The notes: generated by a model from the sequence alone, not told the origin. A stretch of DNA of 64,000 bases from Streptomyces sp. CBMA29 (GCF_014596445.1 NZ_MECL01000002.1:119940-183939); one strand, 5' to 3'. Shown: positions 1 to 7,789, counted from the first letter of the stretch. Numbers and translations are program-made.

Positions 1-413
1 GGAACCTCAGCAGATTCCTTGTCTCACTGACCCAGCACTACCGCGTAAAAGGGATCGCGATCGAGGGGTACGCACCCGGCGCGAAATTCAACCGCGAGGC
101 GCTTGGCGAACTCGGCGGCGTCACACGGCTCGCGGTTCATCAGGCTCTGTCGGACGTGTGCCCGCCCGCGCTCATCGTGCCGCCGATGAGCGTCAAGAAA
201 TTCGCCACCGGCAAAGGCACCGCCCCTAAGGACAATGTGCTGCTCGCCGTGTACAAAAAATGGGGCATCGAATTCCAGTCCAACGATCTGGCCGACGCCT
301 ACACCATCGCGCGTATCGCCCGCGCCGTGGACCGGGGCGCGGACCTGGAGTACGAGCAAGAGGTGCTGCGGCGCCTCTCTCCGGCCCGGGAGAGGGGAGG
401 AGGGGCGCCGTGA
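1..413 (+). CDS. RuvC-like Holliday-junction resolvase, 5' truncated by window edge
   Basis: The reading frame is open from base 3 and the start lies outside the window. The visible 136 residues match the C-terminal half of phage/bacterial RuvC-type nucleases: a beta-strand ending in IAIEGYAPG (catalytic Glu), a helix with EALGELGGVTRLA, the VPPMSVKKFATGKG segment, and the last acidic motif SNDLADAYTIARIA with its Asp pair. RuvC-family enzymes resolve four-way junctions; phages use them to debranch DNA before packaging. The product lies next to other phage genes and is shorter and different from a host RuvC, which would sit with ruvA and ruvB. Its TGA is overlapped by the GTG/ATG start of the next gene. 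Confidence 0.85.
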   Translation, partial: NLSRFLVSLTQHYRVKGIAIEGYAPGAKFNREALGELGGVTRLAVHQALSDVCPPALIVPPMSVKKFATGKGTAPKDNVLLAVYKKWGIEFQSNDLADAYTIARIARAVDRGADLEYEQEVLRRLSPARERGGGAP

Positions 414-652
414 TGCCGGGCTGGCACGAGCTGTACGAAGTGGGGTGGCTCTGCGGAACCGGACGCCCGGCGGCCGACGAGGAACAGCGGGCGCTCGACA
501 CCGTGCAGCGTATCGGCGACCCGTACGGCTGGGTCGAGGGCCCGTTCATCCGGCACAGCGGATACAGGTCGGTCACAGACCCCGACGACTGCGCGTGGGG
601 AATCTGGGGCATCTTGCACAGAAAGCCTAGCTGGCCCTCTCTTACCGGGTAA
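413..652 (+). CDS. small phage protein of unknown function
   Basis: A 79-residue product begins with MPGWHELYEVGWLCGTG and is rich in Trp and Gly. I do not recognise it. The ATG at 413 is preceded by a purine-rich stretch (391-405) that acts as ribosome-binding site. A GTG immediately upstream at 410 is an alternative start and would overlap the stop of the RuvC-like gene. The tight coupling suggests co-transcription with the resolvase. Confidence 0.6.
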   Translation: MPGWHELYEVGWLCGTGRPAADEEQRALDTVQRIGDPYGWVEGPFIRHSGYRSVTDPDDCAWGIWGILHRKPSWPSLTG

Positions 653-703
653 TTTTTCGCTGCGCGTACGCTCCGAGTCATATCGGATAACGAGGAGCGT
701 TTC

Positions 704-994
704 GTGGACACCCAGGTCACACAACCGGCTGAGGAGCGCGTTTTCCGCGTCCGCTCCTCTACTCCGTCCAATGACCTGGGGTCCGCCATCGCGCACGCCG
801 TCATGGACGGCCGGACCGTCGTACTGCGCGCTGTGGGCGCCGGTGCCATCAATCAAGCCGTCAAAGCGCTCCCGATCGCCAAAGGATTTGTCGTCGGGTA
901 CGGCGTCCGGCTCTATTTCGACGCGAATTTCTTTCACGGTCAGGCCGTGGAGGGCGAGATCCTCGGTATCGCGATCAGCGTGTTCCGCGACTGA
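704..994 (+). CDS. SpoVS-domain protein
   Basis: This 96-residue protein matches the stage V sporulation protein S family along almost its whole length. The hallmark is GAGAINQAVKA at residues 45-55, followed by IAKGFVVGYGV. SpoVS of Bacillus is needed for normal spore coat and septation steps. The fold resembles Alba-type nucleic-acid-binding proteins, so a DNA/RNA-binding role is plausible. The GTG start at 704 has a good GAGGAG site at 692-697. The gene stands apart, with about 50 bp upstream and 118 bp downstream, so it may have its own promoter. A phage carrying such a gene in a sporulating host suggests a role in lysogen development or spore entry, but this is inference. Confidence 0.85.
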   Translation: MDTQVTQPAEERVFRVRSSTPSNDLGSAIAHAVMDGRTVVLRAVGAGAINQAVKALPIAKGFVVGYGVRLYFDANFFHGQAVEGEILGIAISVFRD

Positions 995-1112
995 AAATTA
1001 GCGGGCCGCTGCACGGTCGGCCTAGACTCCTTTCAGGACTCCGGATTTTATTCGTGCACTCACTCGGGATTCATACGGCGGGGAGTCCCCTGCGCGCGAG
1101 TGGAGGCACACC

Positions 1113-1457
1113 ATGGCTCACTGGACCCCGCCGAACCGGGGCGTCACATCGGCTCTCACGGCCATCCCGACCACCAGCTCCTTCCCCCTCATGGGCACCG
1201 AGATGCGCCACGCCACCGCCGCGTCGACCGACGGCGGCACGCCGGTGTCCCGCAGCGGGATGTCCAAGAGCGGCAATCCCACAGCAGGCGGCAAGGGGCT
1301 GCGCCGCAACATCCTGGCCGAGCGGGGCGGCCCCTGCGGCGCGGTGCAGGTCATGCGCCGCTACGACCCCTACCCGGCCACCGGTGGCAGCGTTTACACC
1401 GTCCCGTCCGTGTCCGGAGCGAGCGGCGAATTCCGTGCCGCAGCCGGACGCGCCTGA
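1113..1457 (+). CDS. unrecognised phage protein (possible virion protein)
   Basis: The product is 114 residues, rich in Ser, Thr, Gly and Ala, with no transmembrane segment and few acidic residues. It starts at ATG 1113 behind a GTGGAGG site. It is the first of seven small consecutive genes leading to the fibronectin-type protein, with gaps of 15 bases or less from the next gene on. Position in the operon suggests a structural or assembly role. I do not recognise the family. Confidence 0.6.
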   Translation: MAHWTPPNRGVTSALTAIPTTSSFPLMGTEMRHATAASTDGGTPVSRSGMSKSGNPTAGGKGLRRNILAERGGPCGAVQVMRRYDPYPATGGSVYTVPSVSGASGEFRAAAGRA

Positions 1458-1472
1458 GCGAAGGGGACTCCC

Positions 1473-1703
1473 ATGGCCATGTTTCTTCCGGTCGCCGCCG
1501 AGGCCGCCGAAGGCGGTACCGCCGCGCTGGCCGGTGCGGGCGGCGCCGGGGCCGGGGCCGAAGGTGCCGCCGGGGGCAGCCGCATGCTGTCCGGTCTGCA
1601 ATTCGGCAAGGGCCTCGGCTCCCTTTTCGGCGGAGGCGGTAAGGGTGACGCGGATAAGGGCCCGGACATCCTGAGCGCGGGCGCCGACTGGGAGCGCTCA
1701 TGA
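1473..1703 (+). CDS. Gly/Ala-rich small phage protein
   Basis: The 76-residue product opens with a hydrophobic, Ala/Gly-rich stretch (residues 2-40, including AGAGGAGAGAEGAAGG) followed by a glycine-rich turn region (GSLFGGGGKG) and a charged tail. Such low-complexity, weakly hydrophobic proteins occur among phage membrane-interacting or DNA-delivery proteins, but no family is recognisable. The ATG at 1473 follows GAAGGGG. The stop overlaps the next start (ATGA at 1700-1703), showing translational coupling. Confidence 0.6.
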   Translation: MAMFLPVAAEAAEGGTAALAGAGGAGAGAEGAAGGSRMLSGLQFGKGLGSLFGGGGKGDADKGPDILSAGADWERS

Positions 1704-2044
1704 TTCCCCCCTCGCCGGGCAATTCCGTGAATCTGGACGAATTCAATCAGCCGCCCCCCAACCCACCGCCCCTTAACGGCGCCCAGTTCCCCGCGCCACC
1801 CAGCTCGCCCCCGCCGGTTCCTGCCCACCCGCCGGTACCCCCGTCGGCCCCGCTGGCGGGAAGCGCCACCGCACCAGCACCAGCACCCGCGTCTGCGGGC
1901 GCCACCACCCTCGGTCCCCAGTTCGGGGTCACCACCGTCCACGCCGCAGCCGTCGCCGCCCACAAGATCGGCACCCGCCAGTCCGCCACCGGGGCGGCCC
2001 CGAAGCCGCAGATTCGCCAGACGCAGGGATGGAGCCGTTCGTGA
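1700..2044 (+). CDS. proline-rich small phage protein
   Basis: The protein has 114 residues. The central part (about 14-75) is a Pro/Ala-rich, probably extended segment, and the C-terminal third is basic with Gln and Arg. No enzymatic motif is visible. It starts inside the stop of the preceding gene and its own TGA is overlapped by the GTG of the next one (2041). Proline-rich linkers of this kind are common in virion spike or fibre-base proteins, but function is unknown. Confidence 0.55.
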   Translation: MIPPSPGNSVNLDEFNQPPPNPPPLNGAQFPAPPSSPPPVPAHPPVPPSAPLAGSATAPAPAPASAGATTLGPQFGVTTVHAAAVAAHKIGTRQSATGAAPKPQIRQTQGWSRS

Positions 2045-2580
2045 GCACCGCGAATATCAGCTACAACCCGCCCTACCAGATTCCGGTCGGCGGGTCGGTG
2101 ACCTATACCGGCGGGACCGGCGGAATGCTGATCTCCGGTGCCCGCGACATCCTGGACGCCCGACGGATGATGGATACCGGCCGTGTGCCGACGGCGCAGT
2201 ACCCGGACGGTTATCTCGGCACGATTGAGTCCCGGCGCGGGGACAGACTGATGAACCGGGTCGGCACCCGGCAGAATCAGCGCAGCTACCAAAGGGGCGT
2301 GCATAAGGGGGAGCGGATCGATCCGGCGGACTACTACTGGCCGGACGATTTCAACCCGTCCACCGGCCTGGAATTCGAGGCGCGCGGTGAGCGCTGGACC
2401 GCCCAGGGGTCAATGATCGGCTCCCCGCTCGTGAATGACGGGAAATCGGCATCGGCTCTTTCTCAGGACCGGTTCGCGACGGCCGCACGGGTCTACACCC
2501 AAGAGATCACACCCCCCTACACGAATGTGGACGAGCAGCGCCGCGCCCAGCTCCAGCGATTCCGCCCGGCGTGGAGGTGA
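2041..2580 (+). CDS. unrecognised phage protein, probable structural protein
   Basis: A 179-residue soluble-looking protein. Near the N-terminus are Gly/Tyr-rich strands (GGSVTYTGGTGG), followed by many Arg, Tyr and Trp residues and a basic C-terminus ending PAWR. I prefer GTG 2041 because it forms a GTGA overlap with the upstream stop; an ATG at 2029 would add four residues. The next gene follows after three bases. I do not recognise the family. The operon position between small structural-looking genes suggests a virion component. Confidence 0.6.
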   Translation: MSTANISYNPPYQIPVGGSVTYTGGTGGMLISGARDILDARRMMDTGRVPTAQYPDGYLGTIESRRGDRLMNRVGTRQNQRSYQRGVHKGERIDPADYYWPDDFNPSTGLEFEARGERWTAQGSMIGSPLVNDGKSASALSQDRFATAARVYTQEITPPYTNVDEQRRAQLQRFRPAWR

Positions 2581-2583
2581 CTG

Positions 2584-2877
2584 GTGTACACCCAGGACTC
2601 CGTATACGCCCGCCGCCCGTGGTCGTCGCTTCAGGAGCAGCAGGTCACCAATTACCTGGCGCAGTGGACGGACCTACCGGCGGACGCGGTGCGGAATATC
2701 GCGCCGCCGATTCCGAACATCGGCCGGACACCTCCGCGTTTCGGGTACAGCTCCTATGTGCCGGGAATCGCGGACATCGTCCGCCTGGACGAGCTTTACC
2801 CCGGTTCACGGATCGACTACTCGCAGTCTCAGTCCGGATTCTCCGGAACCTTTTTTCCCGCGCTTGGAGTGATGTGA
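2584..2877 (+). CDS. unrecognised small phage protein
   Basis: The product has 97 residues, rich in Pro, Tyr and Ser, and carries the segment IPNIGRTPPRFGYSSYVPG. It begins at GTG 2584 with a strong GGAGGTGA site that overlaps the end of the previous gene. The stop directly abuts the ATG of the next gene. No known domain is recognised. Confidence 0.55.
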   Translation: MYTQDSVYARRPWSSLQEQQVTNYLAQWTDLPADAVRNIAPPIPNIGRTPPRFGYSSYVPGIADIVRLDELYPGSRIDYSQSQSGFSGTFFPALGVM

Positions 2878-3129
2878 ATGCCGCGTGCCACGCGCAATAC
2901 CGATTTGCGTCGCTCCGGTCGGGGAGACAACACGCCCGGCGTCGTCCACGGAAAGTCCAATCTCCAGGACCAGCGTACGAAGGGCCGTTACGCGCCTGCC
3001 GCGCCGTCGTCGGGATCGGAGTTCTCCGCCGGTGTGAGCGCCGGTCGGCCGATGTCGGCGGGAGCTGATGTCGGCAAGGGGTCGACGCGTTCCGTGGGCC
3101 GGGTCGCCAAGCTCGGCGGAAAGGACTGA
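2878..3129 (+). CDS. small basic phage protein
   Basis: This 83-residue protein is strongly basic and Gly/Ser-rich, with Arg/Lys patches at both ends (MPRATRNTDLRRSGRG and GRVAKLGGKD). Such composition fits a nucleic-acid-binding or scaffolding peptide rather than an enzyme. It starts one base after the upstream TGA behind TTGGAGTG. Function is unknown. Confidence 0.55.
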   Translation: MPRATRNTDLRRSGRGDNTPGVVHGKSNLQDQRTKGRYAPAAPSSGSEFSAGVSAGRPMSAGADVGKGSTRSVGRVAKLGGKD

Positions 3130-3133
3130 ACGA

Positions 3134-3373
3134 ATGTATGCAGCACCGCGCCGTATGAGTGCCGAACTCGCCGAGGGAATGACGGACGGCACCTGGAAGA
3201 AGGCCGTCCGCGAACGCGGCGGAATCGTGGAGCCGACCACGTACCGGGCGCGTGAGGATCTCGCCCCGGTCTGGTACGGCATTGCCGAGGCTCAGACCAA
3301 GACCGACCCGTTCGGCCGGACCGTCCGCACCCCCAACGCCGTGGCCACGCGCCTCGCCTATCTCGTCGTCTAA
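3134..3373 (+). CDS. unrecognised small phage protein
   Basis: The 79-residue product has a mainly helical, charged N-terminal half (SAELAEGMTDGTWKKAVRER) and a Tyr/Trp-containing middle. The ATG at 3134 sits behind GGAAAGGA, five bases after the previous stop. An open frame extends upstream to 3068 but would overlap the previous gene. It directly precedes the fibronectin III gene and is probably co-transcribed with it. Confidence 0.55.
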   Translation: MYAAPRRMSAELAEGMTDGTWKKAVRERGGIVEPTTYRAREDLAPVWYGIAEAQTKTDPFGRTVRTPNAVATRLAYLVV

Positions 3374-3382
3374 GGAGCCACC

Positions 3383-4372
3383 GTGGCCGCCACCGCAAAT
3401 CGCTGGAATTTGGAGACGAATTCCGACCTCACCTCCGAGCCGGTCCTGCCCGCCGACCCGGTCAACCTGCCGCCGCTCGATGTGCCGACCCGGCTGACCA
3501 ATCGCGGAACGCTGCCCGGCCCGGCCGCTCCGGCCGCCCCCACCGGCCTGGCGGCCATGCGCGTGGGCGACCGGGAGGTCGAGCTGTACTGGGACGCCGC
3601 CTCGGGTGTGTCCCAGTGGGGGCCGCTCTCGTACAGCCTCTACACCGGCAGCGGCGGCTCCCCCACCCTGGTCGCCCAGGTCGGCGGCAGCCGCCACACC
3701 TGGACGCTCACCAAGCTCACCCCCGGCACCTCGTACACGATCCGGGTCACCGCAGTCGGACCCGGCGGCGAGAGCGCCCTGTCGACCGCCCTGGTGGTCA
3801 CCACCCTGGCCGCCCAGACGGTGCCCGCCATCCCCCCGAACTCGGCCACGGGCCTGGTAGAGATCACTGGCGCCGCCGACGGCGTCCTCAGCCTGCGCTG
3901 GAACGCGGTCGGCGCGACCCCGCCCGTCACCTCCTACAAGGTGCTGGACGGCATCACCGTGAAGACCACGGTCAACGCGCCGACGACCACGGGCACCGTC
4001 AATGTCCCGCCCGGCGCCGCCTTCGCGGTCACCGTCCGCGCTGTCAACTCGGCCGGGGACGGGCCGCCGTCCAACCCGGCGCTGACCGGCGTCATGCCCG
4101 GCGCCACCACCGTCCCCGCCAAGATCACCGGACTGGCGCTCAACGGGGCGGCGACCACCACCACCGTCCCGATCCAGTGGACCGCCGACCCCAAGGCCAG
4201 CTCCTACAAGGTCTACGACGGCGGCACCTTGAAGGCCACCGTCCCGGCCCCGGCCACCAGCACGACGCTGACCGGCTACACCACCGGCACCGCCTACTCG
4301 ATCACCGTCAAGGGCTCCAACGCGGTCGGCGACGGCGCCGCGTCCAACGCGCTGACCGGCTCCACCGCATAA
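3383..4372 (+). CDS. triple fibronectin type III domain protein, candidate receptor-binding or virion surface protein
   Basis: The 329-residue protein has a short Pro-rich N-terminus (1-50) and three consecutive fibronectin III domains at roughly 52-138, 150-238 and 245-329. Each shows the characteristic core Trp (LYWDA, LRWNA, IQWTA), the Tyr-corner (TSYTIRV, TAYSITV) and the N-SAGDG/NAVGDG strand-turn. No signal peptide or membrane segment is present. In phages, fibronectin III modules decorate tail or capsid proteins and promote loose attachment to host surfaces. GTG 3383 follows an AAGGAG site. A hairpin terminator follows at 4420-4452, closing this operon before the lysis genes. Confidence 0.8.
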   Translation: MAATANRWNLETNSDLTSEPVLPADPVNLPPLDVPTRLTNRGTLPGPAAPAAPTGLAAMRVGDREVELYWDAASGVSQWGPLSYSLYTGSGGSPTLVAQVGGSRHTWTLTKLTPGTSYTIRVTAVGPGGESALSTALVVTTLAAQTVPAIPPNSATGLVEITGAADGVLSLRWNAVGATPPVTSYKVLDGITVKTTVNAPTTTGTVNVPPGAAFAVTVRAVNSAGDGPPSNPALTGVMPGATTVPAKITGLALNGAATTTTVPIQWTADPKASSYKVYDGGTLKATVPAPATSTTLTGYTTGTAYSITVKGSNAVGDGAASNALTGSTA

Positions 4373-4419
4373 CTCCCGCCCACGCAGAGCCCATTCGTCA
4401 CCCCGACACGGCACTCCCG

Positions 4420-4452
4420 AAAGCGCCGGGGACACCTCGTCCCTGGCGCTTT
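4420..4452 (+). terminator. intrinsic terminator after the fibronectin III gene
   Basis: Arms AAAGCGCCGGGGA (4420-4432) and TCCCTGGCGCTTT (4440-4452) pair with a single G-T wobble across a seven-base loop, and are followed by a T-run. It separates the structural-looking genes from the endolysin. Confidence 0.8.
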
Positions 4453-4505
4453 TGTCGTTCCCGAGGTGTCCCCGTCCTTTCAGTATTTTCCCGAGAGGAC
4501 ATCGC

Positions 4506-5312
4506 ATGGCTATCATGCCGGGCGCCACAGTGCGCCTCGTACCCAACTGCACCAAGGGCGGACAGGAATCCGTCCAGGGCGTCATTCTGCACATCATGCA
4601 GGGCACTTTGGACGGTTCCGATTCGTGGTTCCGCAATCCGATCTCCCAGGCGTCCGCGCATTTCGGCGTCGGAAAGACCGGCACGATTTACCAGTGGGTC
4701 GATACCCAGGATCGCGCGTGGGCGCAGGCCGCCGGAAACCGCACGTGGCTCTCCGTCGAACACGAAGGATACGCCGGAACCGCCCTGACAGCGGCGCAGC
4801 TCGCCGCCACCGCGAAAATCATCGCGTGGGCCCAGGGCCTGTACAAATTCCCGCTCCAGTCCACGGATTCCGTGACCGGAAAGGGCATCGGCTGGCACGG
4901 CATGGGCGGAGCGGCGTGGGGAGGACACACCGGCTGCCCCGGCGACCCCATCACGGCGCAGCGGCCCGCGATCATCGCCGCCGCCAAGGACATTCTCACG
5001 CCGCCGACCAATTCGAGCTACACCGTGAAAAAGGGCGACACCCTCTCCTCCGTCGCCCAGGACCACGGCGTCACCCTCGCCGCGCTTCTCGCCGCGAATC
5101 CCTCCTACAAGTCCCACCCGGACGACATCAAGCCCGGCGACAAACTCGCCATCCCGCCCACGGCCGCCGTGTGGGTCGTGGTGACGAAGGGCGACACGCT
5201 CAGCGGGATCGGCGCGACGCATCACCTCACGCTGGCGCAGATCGTGGGCCTGAATCCGCAGATCAAGGACCCGGACACGATCAATCCCGGCGACAGGGTC
5301 CGCGTCGCCTGA
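4506..5312 (+). CDS. endolysin: N-acetylmuramoyl-L-alanine amidase with two LysM domains
   Basis: The 268-residue protein has an N-terminal amidase_2 domain (about 5-165) and two LysM repeats (about 171-218 and 223-268). Candidate zinc ligands are His29 (VILHIMQG), His131 or His141, and Cys144 (HTGCPGD), with Glu86 in SVEHEG as likely catalytic acid. It cleaves the amide bond between muramic acid and the stem peptide, and the LysM domains hold it on peptidoglycan. There is no signal peptide, so release would need a holin or another route. The ATG at 4506 follows GAGAGGA; an upstream in-frame ATG at 4452 lies in the preceding terminator. No obvious holin was found nearby. Confidence 0.92.
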   Translation: MAIMPGATVRLVPNCTKGGQESVQGVILHIMQGTLDGSDSWFRNPISQASAHFGVGKTGTIYQWVDTQDRAWAQAAGNRTWLSVEHEGYAGTALTAAQLAATAKIIAWAQGLYKFPLQSTDSVTGKGIGWHGMGGAAWGGHTGCPGDPITAQRPAIIAAAKDILTPPTNSSYTVKKGDTLSSVAQDHGVTLAALLAANPSYKSHPDDIKPGDKLAIPPTAAVWVVVTKGDTLSGIGATHHLTLAQIVGLNPQIKDPDTINPGDRVRVA

Positions 5313-5427
5313 CGCTTCCCCCCAATGGCCGGTACCGGATGCATTTTCGCACCCGCTACCGTGAGGGCCGCCGAATTGCCGTGCACGGATGGTCGGCCCG
5401 CCCTGTCCCCCAGGAACGGACCTCCCC

Positions 5428-6066
5428 GTGTCTCCCGTGCACCGCAAGCGCTGGCTGCCGCTGCTTCTCGCCCTGGCGCTCCTCGCGCTGGCCACCGCCG
5501 CCGCCATCACCCGGCACCACCGCACCCGCCCGGCACACCCCGCCAGCGTCACCCTGGCAGCCCCCACCGCGCGCCACACCCCCTCCGCCGCGCCCACACC
5601 CCTCCCCCCCGCCCCGGAGCCGCGCGCCACACCGTCCCCACCGCGCCCGACGGTCTCCCGCCCCGCCACGGCGTCCGCCGCCCCCACCGCGCCGCCCACC
5701 GCCGAGGCCCGCGTCGAGGCGGAGCGGGACGCATCGCAGGCAGCCAACCGTGACTACACACGCCGCGCCACCACCAGCTCCGGCAGCGCCCAGGACTACG
5801 CCCGCTCCCTCATGAGCAGCCCCAATTTCTCGTGCTTCTCCGCCGTGGTGGAGCGCGAGAGCGGCTGGTCGGTCACCGCGCAGAATCCCTCCTCCGGCGC
5901 CTACGGCCTCATGCAGGCACTGCCGGGATCAAAAATGGCGTCCGCCGGGCCCGACTGGAAAACCAGCGCCGCCACACAGATCCGGTGGGGTCTGGGCTAT
6001 ATGAACAGCCGCTACGGAAGCCCCTGCGGCGCCTGGTCGTTCTGGCAAGCACACGGCTGGTACTAG
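5428..6066 (+). CDS. membrane-anchored lytic transglycosylase (SLT-like)
   Basis: This 212-residue protein starts with positive residues and one transmembrane helix (about 9-27), followed by a long Pro/Ala/Thr-rich spacer (30-95) and a C-terminal lysozyme-like domain (120-212). The ERESGW motif holds the probable catalytic Glu144, and NPSSGAYGLMQ is the typical follow-on. Such enzymes cut the MurNAc-GlcNAc bond. In phages they act at entry from the virion or during lysis. I chose GTG 5428 because it places the basic residues directly before the helix; the frame is open from 5389. It could alternatively act as the wall-drilling protein of a membrane-containing virion. Confidence 0.75.
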   Translation: MSPVHRKRWLPLLLALALLALATAAAITRHHRTRPAHPASVTLAAPTARHTPSAAPTPLPPAPEPRATPSPPRPTVSRPATASAAPTAPPTAEARVEAERDASQAANRDYTRRATTSSGSAQDYARSLMSSPNFSCFSAVVERESGWSVTAQNPSSGAYGLMQALPGSKMASAGPDWKTSAATQIRWGLGYMNSRYGSPCGAWSFWQAHGWY

Positions 6067-6069
6067 CCC

Positions 6070-6303
6070 ATGGCCACCACCGTACACACGCACGAATTCG
6101 TGACGTTCGCCAATCCGTATATGCGATGCCTGCGCTGCTACGTGCCCGTACCGAAATGGCACGACAACAGCACCTGCGGCTGTCACGACCGCTGGTGGAA
6201 CGAGCCCTGCCGCCACACCGCCGGAATCCATTCCGCATGCCCGTCCTGGTCACCGGTCGACGGCTGCCAATGCACGCCGAACCCCCACCACCAAGCCACC
6301 TGA
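6070..6303 (+). CDS. Cys/His-rich small protein, probable zinc-binding
   Basis: The 77-residue product contains about eight Cys and as many His residues, in pairs such as MRCLRC, TCGCHD and DGCQC, a pattern of structural zinc binding. It is Trp-rich as well. It starts three bases after the transglycosylase stop. I do not recognise a family. Together with the next gene it forms a pair of candidate zinc proteins between the lysis genes and the HNH nuclease. Confidence 0.55.
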   Translation: MATTVHTHEFVTFANPYMRCLRCYVPVPKWHDNSTCGCHDRWWNEPCRHTAGIHSACPSWSPVDGCQCTPNPHHQAT

Positions 6304-6317
6304 AAACAGGGAGCACC

Positions 6318-6821
6318 ATGTCCTTCATTCGGGTCCTCATCTGCCAGGACTGCCAGTCCACCGAGGTGCTCCCCGACTACGCGGGAGACCCGGCCGGGGA
6401 CGAGGCGCTCATCTACGCCACCGGCAAGCACGTCTACCCCAATGGCGAAAAGCACTTCGGCCGCCTCTACGGAAAAATCGAGGAGGAGAAGTGGAAGAAC
6501 CGCGAAGTCCGCGACGAAGTCCTGCGCCGGATCTGGCAGCAGGAGGGGCACACCGGTTTCGAACCGTGGGTTTACAACACATTCGAGACACTCAAGGCCG
6601 ACGCCATGCAGTGCTGGACCAGTCGCCTGCGGCCAGAAACATGCTCGGACTACCGTTCCGAAAGCAAACGGCTCCTGCCCCCCACCGCCGAAGCCCGCAA
6701 AGCGGAAGGCATGGGTAAATACAAGGCGTCATCGAGACATACCCAGTACCTGTGCAGCTACTGCCCCATCAACTCCGTGGTAGAGCAGAAAGAACGCGAC
6801 AGGCGCGGACTGTACAAGTGA
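6318..6821 (+). CDS. unrecognised phage protein with terminal CxxC motifs
   Basis: This 167-residue protein has CxxC near the N-terminus (CQDC, residues 9-12) and near the C-terminus (CSYC), separated by a charged helical middle. A zinc ribbon formed from the two ends is plausible. The ATG at 6318 follows CAGGGAG. Its stop overlaps the GTG of the HNH gene (GTGA at 6818-6821), so the two are translationally coupled. No function can be assigned. Confidence 0.6.
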   Translation: MSFIRVLICQDCQSTEVLPDYAGDPAGDEALIYATGKHVYPNGEKHFGRLYGKIEEEKWKNREVRDEVLRRIWQQEGHTGFEPWVYNTFETLKADAMQCWTSRLRPETCSDYRSESKRLLPPTAEARKAEGMGKYKASSRHTQYLCSYCPINSVVEQKERDRRGLYK

Positions 6822-7297
6822 CACCCCGGCAGCGCCGAACTCGTGCCCCGCGTTCATTCGAAGAGCGCTTCTACGACAAGGTCGACAAAGGCACCGAGTA
6901 CGACGACTGCCACCTGTGGACCGGCGCCCGAGACGCCGACGGCTACGGGAAAGTCCGCCTCCCCCAGGGCGGCACCCGTGGCGCTCACATCGTCGCCTGG
7001 GAAATGGCCACCCTCCAGGAACTCCCAGACGGCTGGCACGTCGACCACCTTTGCCGCATCCACGCCTGCTGCAATGCCGACCACCTCGAAGCTGTACCCC
7101 ACGCGGAAAACGTTGCGCGCGGAGAATCCTTCTCCGCCCGCAACGCCCGCAAAACCCACTGCCCGCAGGGTCACGAATACACGGATGACAACATCCGCTG
7201 GCACAAAAGCACAAACGGAGCCTACCGGCGTGAATGCAGAACCTGCGTCACCGCCAGAGAAAAGGCCCGCCGCCTCAAAAAAGGAGAAACAGCATGA
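6818..7297 (+). CDS. HNH endonuclease
   Basis: The 159-residue protein carries an HNH_3-type core: a CHLWTGA strand near residue 31, then VDHLCR (His77) and CCNADHLEAV (Asn86, His89). A CxxC is also present near the C-terminus (CRTC). HNH proteins make metal-dependent DNA cuts and are common in phages either as packaging partners or as homing nucleases. I took GTG 6818 because it overlaps the preceding stop. The stop overlaps the next ATG (7294). Free-standing location between unrelated small genes makes a homing role possible. Confidence 0.85.
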   Translation: MTPRQRRTRAPRSFEERFYDKVDKGTEYDDCHLWTGARDADGYGKVRLPQGGTRGAHIVAWEMATLQELPDGWHVDHLCRIHACCNADHLEAVPHAENVARGESFSARNARKTHCPQGHEYTDDNIRWHKSTNGAYRRECRTCVTAREKARRLKKGETA

Positions 7298-7539
7298 GTT
7301 TCAGCATCCACGCCGCCGGAACCGTCGCCCAGGCAATCACGCAAGTGCAGGCCGCCGAAGGCTATGGCGACACGACACAGTTCGACACCGCCAAGGCACT
7401 CATCCTCGCCGAACTCAACGCGTGGCCGACCGGCGGATACGCCTGGAAGGGCGTTGTGGTAGAGGCCAGCGGCCACCACGACTCCAGCACGACGCGCAAC
7501 CTCAGCATCACCATCCGCCCGCTCAACCTGCGGGGCTGA
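7294..7539 (+). CDS. unrecognised small phage protein
   Basis: An 81-residue acidic protein, with no Cys and no membrane segment. Helical N-terminal half, then a strand-rich end (GVVVEASGHHD). The ATG at 7294 has AAGGAG seven bases upstream and overlaps the HNH stop. Similar small early or accessory proteins are common in actinophages, but I cannot name the family. Confidence 0.55.
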   Translation: MSFSIHAAGTVAQAITQVQAAEGYGDTTQFDTAKALILAELNAWPTGGYAWKGVVVEASGHHDSSTTRNLSITIRPLNLRG

Positions 7540-7543
7540 CGCC

Positions 7544-7789
7544 GTGACACTTCAGCGAGACGACCTGTACCGCGAACTGGACAAGATCCAGGACACCCTG
7601 AACCTCTGCCTCCTCAACCTGGGGCGGCAGAGCGAATCGTGGGCCGCACTCCACTGCAATCCCACCGTCATGTACAGCCCCCTGCACGGCCGAGTCGGCG
7701 CCGCAATGAACGATGTCAACGCACTGCGTTTCCAGATCGACACCGTATTTTCCGAGCTGACAGCCGAAACGGAGGCCACCGATGTCTGA
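7544..7789 (+). CDS. unrecognised small phage protein
   Basis: The 81-residue product looks mostly alpha-helical (RDDLYRELDKIQDTLNLCLL), with hydrophobic heptad spacing in the first half. It starts at GTG 7544, five bases after the previous stop, and its own stop overlaps the next ATG at 7782. No family is recognised. Confidence 0.5.
   Translation: MTLQRDDLYRELDKIQDTLNLCLLNLGRQSESWAALHCNPTVMYSPLHGRVGAAMNDVNALRFQIDTVFSELTAETEATDV

Noticed and set aside
1..413. Chromosomal ruvC
   Set aside because: The sequence and the neighbours are phage-like, and no ruvA or ruvB adjoins.
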